Part shown: piece by piece, positions 6,490-12,316 of the stretch
How the letters are laid out: every line of letters starts with the position of its first letter
Position numbering within the stretch: position 1 is the stretch's first letter
DNA from: Candidatus Glassiibacteriota bacterium
GTDB taxonomy: Bacteria > Gemmatimonadota > Glassbacteria > GWA2-58-10
NCBI GenBank assembly: GCA_030604975.1
Contig: JAUVUV010000022.1
Coordinates: forward strand, 1 to 12,316
Length of the DNA stretch: 12,316 bases
Direction: 5' to 3'
Made by a program: the position numbers and the translations under genes
The notes under the pieces: generated by a model
Told to the model about the DNA's origin: nothing
The model's database searches: none
The model's input: only the letters and a program-made list of their open reading frames with translations

Positions 6490-7818
6490 TCATTCTTCCA
6501 GCAATTTTCTCACAATTTTGCGAGCGGTGTCCTGTCCCCTGGCAATCGCATCGACCAAGGTATCAATCCGCTCGACACAGCTTCCCGCGGCGAAAATAAA
6601 AGAATCATTGGTCTGATTCGTTTCCGGGTCAACCTTAATCCTTCCCTCTTCGGTGGTCTCGAGGTCAAACATTTCCACCAGGTCTCTGTCCAGCTCCTGG
6701 CCGATAGAGAAAATAACTGTATCAGCGGGCAGGGTGAACTCGCTGCCCTCGATCGGCTCGGCAACAACCTGCTGCGAGTCATCCTTTTCCTTCAACTCGT
6801 TCTTCTGACAGACAACCTCGGTAATCGTACGCTGGTCATTGCTGATTATCTCTTTAAGCACTGTGCGGAACTTGATCTTCACCCCCATTTCTTCAGCCAG
6901 CCGGTAACGCGATTTGAAAACCGGCATATGTTCCCTGTCCCGTCGGTAAAGCAGAGTGACAGTATCTATTCCGAGCTTGAGAAGCGCCGCTGTCACGTCC
7001 AGTGAGACATTGCCCCCACCCACAATCACAATATTTTCTCCTAGACGAAGCCTCTTCTCCTTGAGTTTCAGCGATTCGAGAATTTCCAGTCCGGTAAAGA
7101 TATCTCCTTTCTCGCTCCCTTGAACAGGCAGTTTCCGTGGCACACCCATTCCGATTGCAAGAAGAAGGGCATCGAAACTGCGTTTCATGCTAACCAGATT
7201 TATACTTTCGCCTGCGTTAATCCCGGTCACCAGGTCTACGCCCAGTTCGAGCACTCCATTCACTTCGTATTCGATCACCTCGTCGCTGATCAGGTAGCTC
7301 GGAATACCCTTGGTAAACACACCGCCAGCGATCCGGGCTGATTCGTACATGATCACTTTGCAACCGTTGAGCACCAATTCCACAGCTGCGGACAGCCCAG
7401 TGGGCCCACTTCCCACTATCGCCACGGTCTTATCAATGCTCTCTGGAATCTCGGGAAGATAGGGATTTTTGGAATTGCGGTCGTATTCGGCGAGAACCCG
7501 TTCCAGTTCCGCGATCCTAACCGGACCGCCGTAAATTTTGCGCAGGCAGGCCTCCTCGCACTGCTGGTCATACGGGCTGACCCGCGAGGTAATTCCAGGA
7601 AAGAAATTTGTCTCCTTGACCAGACGCAAGGCTCCGCGGAAGTTACGCGATCGCATCCTGGCGATAAACCCGGCGATATCGGTCTTTGCAGGTAAAGCCT
7701 CGCGGCAGGGGGCATTATAGCAGAGATAGCAGCGTCCTGCCTCCTCTAGCGCTTCAGGATAACTGAGCGTAGTGGTTTCCTCGTCAAATCCTTTAATTAC
7801 TTTTGGCATGTTGGGCAA
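6490..7818 (-). CDS. PreT-like FAD/NAD(P)-dependent oxidoreductase (GltD/DPD N-terminal type)
   Basis: The 442-residue protein resembles PreT and the glutamate synthase small subunit, flavoproteins that take electrons from NAD(P)H and pass them through iron-sulfur clusters to a partner. Order: an N-terminal cluster domain (30-107), FAD site GSGPTG (136-141), NAD(P) site GGGNVSLD (about 266) followed by YRRDREHMPVF, and a closing FAD strand FAAGSC (about 411). Cys30, Cys33, Cys38 and Cys91 match the ligands of one N-terminal cluster in mammalian dihydropyrimidine dehydrogenase. Of the second cluster's ligands only Cys87 remains: the others are Leu42, Ser81 and Glu106. The usual GD of the last FAD motif is GS. 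The start is TTG at 7818, because GAGGA lies 7 bases before it; an ATG three codons in (7809) is the alternative. The likely partner is the PreA-like protein encoded next. A substrate other than pyrimidines is inferred. Confidence 0.87.
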   Translation of the reverse strand: MPNMPKVIKGFDEETTTLSYPEALEEAGRCYLCYNAPCREALPAKTDIAGFIARMRSRNFRGALRLVKETNFFPGITSRVSPYDQQCEEACLRKIYGGPVRIAELERVLAEYDRNSKNPYLPEIPESIDKTVAIVGSGPTGLSAAVELVLNGCKVIMYESARIAGGVFTKGIPSYLISDEVIEYEVNGVLELGVDLVTGINAGESINLVSMKRSFDALLLAIGMGVPRKLPVQGSEKGDIFTGLEILESLKLKEKRLRLGENIVIVGGGNVSLDVTAALLKLGIDTVTLLYRRDREHMPVFKSRYRLAEEMGVKIKFRTVLKEIISNDQRTITEVVCQKNELKEKDDSQQVVAEPIEGSEFTLPADTVIFSIGQELDRDLVEMFDLETTEEGRIKVDPETNQTNDSFIFAAGSCVERIDTLVDAIARGQDTARKIVRKLLEE

Positions 7819-7825
7819 GGGAGGT

Positions 7826-7830
7826 TCCTC
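7826..7830 (-). promoter_or_regulatory. Ribosome binding site deciding the TTG start of the PreT-like gene
   Basis: GAGGA on the minus strand lies 7 bases before TTG 7818 and 16 bases before ATG 7809. The spacing favours the TTG. Confidence 0.55.
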
Positions 7831-7858
7831 GGTAAGAGGGGTTGGATATTGGTGGACA

Positions 7859-7887
7859 ATAATAACTCAAAACCGCAAAAAGCGCAA
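7859..7887 (-). promoter_or_regulatory. Possible sigma-70-type promoter of the PreT/PreA-like operon
   Basis: On the minus strand TTGCGC (7882-7887) is followed after 17 bases by TATTAT (7859-7864). The -10 box is one base off consensus and the -35 two or three off. A start about 7 bases downstream would give a leader of roughly 35 bases that holds the GAGGA ribosome site. A second TTGACC further upstream (about 7922-7927) has no well-placed -10 box. This is pattern matching in an AT-rich gap, so it is moderate at best. Confidence 0.4.
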
Positions 7888-8103
7888 TATTCTTGTTGTA
7901 TTTTCTTATATTCTAATAGGTTAGGTCAATGCTATGATTTCAAATTTAATAACTCAGCTGGCCACACCAAAGCACGATGCAGTGCACAGCGGGGATTAAT
8001 TAAGACCTAATAATAAAATAAGCGAGAGGTCTGAACACAGCGGGACTGGATTCGGAAAGGCAGGATGGAATAAATTTATCTCGATACAGGTGGGATAATT
8101 AGC

Positions 8104-11100
8104 CTATGCGCTGACTTTCTGCTCCTCGGCTTCTTCATAAATAATCTGGCCGTCATCGCCCACCTGACCCAGGCATACGGATACGACATTGGAGACACCC
8201 GCCTCCTGCATGGTTACCCCATAGAGGCAGTCGGCGGCTTCCATGGTGCGCTTGTTGTGTGTGATGATAATGAACTGGGTATTGAGCGAATACTTGCGGA
8301 TGATAGAGAGGAAGCGGTCGATATTGGCGTCATCCAGCGGTGCATCCACCTCATCGAGGATGCAGAATGGCGACGGCTTTACCGAATAGATCGCAAACAG
8401 AAGCGCCAGGGCGGTGAGCGCTTTTTCTCCTCCGGAGAGCAATCCCAGGCCGAGCATCTTTTTACCTCTCGGCCGGGCGATTACCTCGATGGGACTCTCC
8501 AGGGGATCGGTTTCGTCAGTCAGGCTCACGTGCGCCTGGCCGCCCTCGAAGAGAGAGGAGAAAATATCCTGAAAATTCTCCTGAACCCTGGAAAAGGTGG
8601 CCAGGAAACGTTCGCGGGCAGTCTTGTTGATCTCATCGATCAATCGGAGAAGGCTTTCGCGTGCGCCGATCAGGTCACTCCGCTGCTGCTGGAGAAAGTC
8701 GAGCCGTTCCTTTTCCCTGTCGTATTCCTCGATGGCGAGAACATTGACCGGGCCGAGCCTGCGGATACGCTCCCGAAGCTGATCGACAAGTTCCTGGCTC
8801 GCCTCCTCCCCTTTTTCACTCTCCTCCCCGTTCGGGAAATAGGGAAAGTCCTCGTCCAGGTCCGAGACATCTACACCGTGGTTGTTTTCAATCTGCTGAA
8901 TGACCAGCGACCTTTGTGCCGAAATTCTCTCCAGTTCGATCTCCACCTGGTGCCGCGCCTCGACTGTGGACTCCTTTTGTTCTCTAAGCCCGCGCAACTC
9001 TCTCTCGATTTCCTCCGACTCCACCCTTAACTCTGCAAGAGCCTGCTCGTATTCCCCTTTTTCTTTATCCACTTTTTCCCGTGCGGCAAATGATTCATCC
9101 AGATCGCTACGAACAGTCCTTTCCTGCCCGTTCAACTGGTCGAGCATGTTTTTCCTCTGTGCAATCTCATTTTCCAGCTCTTGGGTCTCGGCAGATACGG
9201 CAGTACATTCGCGCTCGAGCCGAGCACGGCTTTTCTCGACTTCTCCCAGACGAGCTCTGCGCTCGGTGAGTCTTATCGAGAGCTCCTGAAACATGCCGCC
9301 TTGCTCCCTGGAGGCGTTTTCGTGCACTTTCAACTGTTCTCGGAGCGACTCGATCTGCTGTTCAAGTTGAGCCAGTTCCTGGCGGGCAGAATCGGCTTTC
9401 TCAATCATCTCATCCCGTTCGGCGGCAAGCTGCTGTGCCTTGGAATCCGCTTCGCGGGCCTGTGTTTCGGCAGCCTCTTTCCGGGAAAGCAGGCTTTTAC
9501 ACTCGAGGGAAACTCCTGTGTAGCCGGCGCGAAACTCGCTCAAGGACTCATCAACCTCTTTAAGCAGATCCAGGCGCTTGCGGTTTTCATTTTCAAGTTC
9601 CACTATCCTGACAGCAGCAGCCTGGATCTGCTGTTCCAGCTTGCCTATCCTCGAGGATGTCCGGCCGATTTCACCCGTGATTTCTTCCATCCTGCGCCGG
9701 CGTTTGAGCAATGCCAAACCGGATTTTTCTGTCGAGCCACCGGAGACGGCGTACTGGTAAAGAGTCTCGCCGGACAGGGTTACCATGTGCAACGGTCTTT
9801 TGCTCTTTTTCTGCAGATCAATTGCGGTCTGAAGATCTTCTACGACAGCCACGCCGCTAAAGAGAAGTTTACGCAGGAAATCATACTCCTTGCTGCATTC
9901 CACCACTTTGTCGCAGTAAGCCAGCACCGGCCCGTTGATTTTCCGATTGTCACCAGCGTCACCATTAACCAGGTCACGGGAGAAAAAGGTAGCGCTGCCT
10001 GTACCGCTTTCTTTCAAGCGTCCGATAGCCTTGAGCATCGCGTTCGTGTCGCGGGCGACAATGCTCTGGATACGCATGCCCAGGGCCGCTTCCACGGCGC
10101 GCTCGTACCTGCTGTCGGTCGTGAATATTTCCGCAGCCACACCCTCGAGTCCCTCTCTGTTGGCACCGTCCGTAAACAGAGCGCGTACCCCATCTCCATA
10201 ACCCTCCATTTCTTTCTGAAGCCTTTGGAGAAGTTCTTTTTCTCCCCTGAGGCTTTCCTGTTCGATCGAAACGCGGGATAATTTTTCCTTCAAATCATCA
10301 ACCCGTGTGCGCGCCTCCTCCAACCGGCCGCCGGTTTCCTCCGCCTCCCGGGCGCGAATTTTCCGCTCCTCGGCTAGATTCTTAAGATTTCCTTCCAGCT
10401 CGGAAAGCTTGTCTTCCAGCCTTTGGTGCTCCTCAGCAAGTCCGGAGTCCTGTTCCTCGAGTTGGGCTGAGCGCTTTTTCTCGTAGGCTGCGGCATCTTC
10501 CAAAGCCTCGACCTTGCTGGTACAGGTCGCTTCGCGGTGGAGTAATTGCTCACGTTGAGACTGCACAGAGACCAGTTCCTCCCGCTTCTCGTCCACGACC
10601 CGGCTTTTTTCATCAGCCTCCTCGCGCACTTTTTCGTATTCTTTCTCGCAGGCCTGCACTGCCGCTCGAAGTTCCTCGACCTGACTGCTGTAACCGGCCA
10701 GTTCCTTTTTTCTTCGTTCGATATTTTCTTTCAGGCTCAGAAGTTTTCTCTCGCTTGCGGCAATCCACTCGCGGCCTGCAGCCCGTTTCTCCCTGATTAC
10801 AGTAAGTTCCTCCTCTGCCTGCCTGATCTGCTGATTGAATTCAGATAGACGGTTGAAAAGCTCCTCAGCGGCTCTCTGGCGGTCATTGATCCGGGTACGC
10901 AACTCCTCGCTTCTTGCCGCCTGGGTGCTCTCTGCGGCAGCGGCCTGCGCCAGCTCGTCTTTGAGCACGTTCAACCGCTCTGCCAATGGCTTTTCCTCTG
11001 CCGCAAGCTTTTCCAGTTCATCCCGGGCGAGAGTCACCGCCACTCTGCGCAGTTTTTCGTTGATCCGCTTGTAGCTGCGAGCTTTGCTGACCTGGCGCTG

Positions 11101-11715
11101 GAGTGAATTCACAGTGCGTTGAACCTCGCCAACGATGTCGTCTATCCTCTGGAGATCCCCCTCGGTGGTCTCCAGCTTGCGCAGGGCGTATTTACGCCTG
11201 AGCTTGTATTTCTGGATCCCGGCGGCCTCCTCGAAAAGGAAGCGCCGCTCATCCGCCTTATCACTCAGGACCTCCTCCACCATCCGCTGCTCGATCATCG
11301 AGTATGCGTTGCTGCCCATGCCGGTATCCATGAACAGGTCCTGGATATCCTTGAGCCTGCAGGATTTGAAATTGATATGATAGTTGCTCTCTCCACTGCG
11401 GAAAATCTGGCGGCCAATAACGAACTCACCCGTTTCGAGGCCCATTTGCCCCTCGGGGTCGTCGAAACTCAGGCACACATCGGCCATTCCCAGGGGCTTG
11501 CGCTGGAGCGTACCGCTGAAAATCACCTCTTCCATTCTTTCGCCGCGCAGGGTGCGGATATTCTGCTCGCCGAGAACCCAGCGCATCGCCTCGATAACAT
11601 TTGTTTTACCGCAGCCGTTGGGCCCGACAATCGAGGTTATACCTCTGGGAAAGGTGAGTTTCACCCGGTCGGCGAAAGACTTGAAGCCTAAGATTTCAAT
11701 CGATTTTAAATTCAT
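8104..11715 (-). CDS. smc: Chromosome segregation protein SMC
   Basis: The 1,203-residue protein is a full-length bacterial SMC, the ATPase that folds and segregates the chromosome, normally with ScpA and ScpB (neither is in this window). The head starts MNLKSIEILGFKSFADRV and carries Walker A GPNGCGKTN (about 31-39), with Thr where Ser is more usual. The Q-loop LGEQN and RGERMEEVIFSGT follow. Two long coiled-coil arms (about 165-500 and 660-1000) surround a hinge (about 503-656). The C-terminal head has the signature LSGGEKALTALALLFA (about 1090) and Walker B FCILDEVDAPLDDAN (about 1115). All ATPase motifs look intact. An in-frame ATG at 11784 would add 23 residues, but those are unlike the family and would begin about 5 bases from the predicted transcription start, so I use 11715, which has a weak AGG 4-5 bases upstream. 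It ends with TAG. Confidence 0.97.
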   Translation of the reverse strand: MNLKSIEILGFKSFADRVKLTFPRGITSIVGPNGCGKTNVIEAMRWVLGEQNIRTLRGERMEEVIFSGTLQRKPLGMADVCLSFDDPEGQMGLETGEFVIGRQIFRSGESNYHINFKSCRLKDIQDLFMDTGMGSNAYSMIEQRMVEEVLSDKADERRFLFEEAAGIQKYKLRRKYALRKLETTEGDLQRIDDIVGEVQRTVNSLQRQVSKARSYKRINEKLRRVAVTLARDELEKLAAEEKPLAERLNVLKDELAQAAAAESTQAARSEELRTRINDRQRAAEELFNRLSEFNQQIRQAEEELTVIREKRAAGREWIAASERKLLSLKENIERRKKELAGYSSQVEELRAAVQACEKEYEKVREEADEKSRVVDEKREELVSVQSQREQLLHREATCTSKVEALEDAAAYEKKRSAQLEEQDSGLAEEHQRLEDKLSELEGNLKNLAEERKIRAREAEETGGRLEEARTRVDDLKEKLSRVSIEQESLRGEKELLQRLQKEMEGYGDGVRALFTDGANREGLEGVAAEIFTTDSRYERAVEAALGMRIQSIVARDTNAMLKAIGRLKESGTGSATFFSRDLVNGDAGDNRKINGPVLAYCDKVVECSKEYDFLRKLLFSGVAVVEDLQTAIDLQKKSKRPLHMVTLSGETLYQYAVSGGSTEKSGLALLKRRRRMEEITGEIGRTSSRIGKLEQQIQAAAVRIVELENENRKRLDLLKEVDESLSEFRAGYTGVSLECKSLLSRKEAAETQAREADSKAQQLAAERDEMIEKADSARQELAQLEQQIESLREQLKVHENASREQGGMFQELSIRLTERRARLGEVEKSRARLERECTAVSAETQELENEIAQRKNMLDQLNGQERTVRSDLDESFAAREKVDKEKGEYEQALAELRVESEEIERELRGLREQKESTVEARHQVEIELERISAQRSLVIQQIENNHGVDVSDLDEDFPYFPNGEESEKGEEASQELVDQLRERIRRLGPVNVLAIEEYDREKERLDFLQQQRSDLIGARESLLRLIDEINKTARERFLATFSRVQENFQDIFSSLFEGGQAHVSLTDETDPLESPIEVIARPRGKKMLGLGLLSGGEKALTALALLFAIYSVKPSPFCILDEVDAPLDDANIDRFLSIIRKYSLNTQFIIITHNKRTMEAADCLYGVTMQEAGVSNVVSVCLGQVGDDGQIIYEEAEEQKVSA

Positions 11716-11795
11716 GCAGCCTGATATGGAGCGATTGAGGAAATGACAAAAGATAAAAGTGCAATTGCCATACATATCTTGCATGATTTCTATAT

Positions 11796-11824
11796 ATATT
11801 AACTACCTTTGAGCTATTAGTCAA
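11796..11824 (-). promoter_or_regulatory. Strong sigma-70-type promoter of smc
   Basis: On the minus strand TTGACT (11819-11824), a 17-base spacer and TATAAT-like TAATAT (11796-11801) form a near-consensus promoter. The expected transcription start is about 11789, giving a leader of some 75 bases before the chosen smc start at 11715. This placement argues against the upstream ATG at 11784. Confidence 0.7.
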
Positions 11825-11861
11825 GAAATTGTTGGAAATCCCTGAATTCTTTCCGAGATAA

Positions 11862-11900
11862 GTTGCAGTAACTGAAGAAAACTAAGGGAGTTGCTGCAAC
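11862..11900. repeat. Imperfect palindrome upstream of the smc promoter
   Basis: GTTGCAGTAACT (11862-11873) and AGTTGCTGCAAC (11889-11900) are inverted copies with 11 of 12 positions complementary, around a 15-base loop. On the plus-strand RNA the one mismatch is a G-U pair. It lies 38 bases upstream of the smc -35 box and 150 bases beyond the cupin stop. No T-run follows on either strand, so an operator or an mRNA-end hairpin for the cupin are both possible; an ordinary intrinsic terminator is not. Confidence 0.6.
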
Positions 11901-12050
11901 AAATTCCGACCTTATCCAGTCAATTTATTACAGGCTATCAATGGCAACTATGTTCCCCATACCCCCAAATAATACGAATGGTTCTGAAAAAAATTGGTTG
12001 AATGGAGAGAAAAGATTCTTTTAAACAGGATTTCATCTTGCCAGACTTGC

Positions 12051-12308
12051 TTACTTTTCCTTAAAATCAAAGGTGTACACCTTGCTGATCTTCTTTTTCA
12101 CCTCCCAGGTGCAGCTCATTCCCGCGGGAAAAGTGACCAGCATCCCGCTGGTTAGATTGACTTTTTCTTGACTTGTGGTAACCACCACATCTCCCTCGAA
12201 CATATAGGCTGTTTCACTGTTCGGATAGTACCAATCAAAGGTCGAGGGCTCGCACTCCCACTTGCTCCAGGAATCGATACCCATCTTTCTGGCTTCCTCC
12301 AGTTCCAT
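12051..12308 (-). CDS. Small single-domain cupin (Cupin_3 / EutQ-like), possibly 5'-truncated by the window edge
   Basis: The 85 residues visible match the Cupin_3 type of small beta-barrel protein: a W-rich start (GIDSWSKWECEP), FDWYYPNSETAYMFEGDV, then a strand turn ending SGMLVTFPAGMSCTWEV. Related domains occur in EutQ and ureidoglycine aminohydrolase, but free-standing copies like this have no assigned reaction. The His residues that bind metal in many cupins are not present in the visible part, so sugar- or small-molecule binding or a structural role is as likely as catalysis. The first ATG is at 12308, but the frame stays open to the last base of the window, so the real start may lie outside. 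It reads towards smc, but the 335-base gap and the strong smc promoter suggest separate transcription. Confidence 0.75.
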   Translation of the reverse strand: MELEEARKMGIDSWSKWECEPSTFDWYYPNSETAYMFEGDVVVTTSQEKVNLTSGMLVTFPAGMSCTWEVKKKISKVYTFDFKEK

Positions 12309-12316
12309 TTTTCTGG

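Larger units (their letters stand above)
7819..8103. other. 285-base intergenic region between smc and the PreT-like gene
   Basis: This AT-rich gap separates the smc stop from the PreT-like start. It holds the putative promoter and ribosome site listed separately. It also has a 6-base inverted repeat, AGACCT (8003-8008) and AGGTCT (8027-8032), with an 18-base AT-rich loop. The pair is flanked by two direct copies of CACAGCGGG (7985-7993 and 8036-8044). No convincing coding frame, tRNA or intrinsic terminator for smc is visible. Confidence 0.5.
11716..12050. other. 335-base gap between the cupin and smc genes
   Basis: Besides the smc promoter, leader and palindrome listed separately, this AT-rich gap contains no RNA gene or clear terminator that I can see. 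A 27-codon frame on the plus strand (11941-12024) has no support. The palindrome AAAAGATTCTTTT (12010-12022) is too AT-rich and short to call a terminator. Confidence 0.5.

Noticed and set aside
5191..7818. A pyrimidine-degradation operon (preTA)
   Set aside because: The architecture matches, but the catalytic Cys, substrate residues and several cluster ligands are missing, and no hydantoinase or other pathway gene is nearby in the window.
8257..11691. Plus-strand open frames of 257, 366 and 190 codons opposite smc
   Set aside because: smc is intact with all its motifs on the minus strand; these frames show no recognisable domains and are by-products of its codon use.
11716..11784. Upstream ATG that would lengthen SMC by 23 residues
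   Set aside because: The extension does not resemble SMC N-termini and would begin about 5 bases after the predicted transcription start, leaving no room for a ribosome site.
12010..12022. AAAAGATTCTTTT palindrome as a terminator for the cupin gene
   Set aside because: The stem is short and almost entirely A/T, so it would not form a stable terminator hairpin.
11941..12024. 27-codon plus-strand frame between smc and the cupin
   Set aside because: Only a weak AGG precedes it, the product has no features, and it is within chance expectation for an AT-rich gap.

Overview
The window looks like chromosomal DNA from a Gram-negative (diderm) bacterium with a roughly balanced base composition. The evidence is a GT9-like glycosyltransferase relative, a membrane protein ending in two periplasmic SPOR domains, and a full-length bacterial SMC. 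The style of the SMC and SPOR proteins would fit a little-cultured lineage such as the FCB group, but that is a guess. There are no rRNA or tRNA genes, CRISPR arrays, insertion sequences or phage genes. All three stop codons are used, and TAG ends several genes.

Layout. A rightward block (3-5211) holds a GT9-like protein, a very large acidic membrane protein with SPOR domains, and a YhcC-type (TIGR01212) radical SAM protein. Gaps are 16 and 36 bases, so this is probably one operon. It meets a leftward block tail to tail, with a 21-base overlap of stop ends. Reading leftward from the right edge, that block holds a small cupin at the window edge, smc behind a strong promoter, then a PreT-like flavoprotein and a PreA-like FMN/iron-sulfur protein as a two-gene operon.

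Two regions deserve attention. First, the SPOR protein appears to begin with a degenerate P-loop domain of the MinD/BY-kinase (CpsD/Wzc) type. An in-frame TAG at 1258-1260 splits that domain, and the reading frame is open on both sides. Its neighbour, the GT9-like protein, also lacks the family's C-terminal sugar-nucleotide motif. Together they suggest a cell-envelope pair built from pseudoenzymes.

Second, the PreT/PreA-like pair would be annotated automatically as NAD-dependent dihydropyrimidine dehydrogenase, but its key residues are missing. The catalytic Cys of PreA is Ile, the substrate-binding Asn positions are changed, one ferredoxin Cys is Asp, and three of four ligands of one PreT iron-sulfur cluster are replaced. 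This looks like a redox complex that kept the electron-transfer architecture but changed substrate. Its real reaction cannot be read from the sequence.
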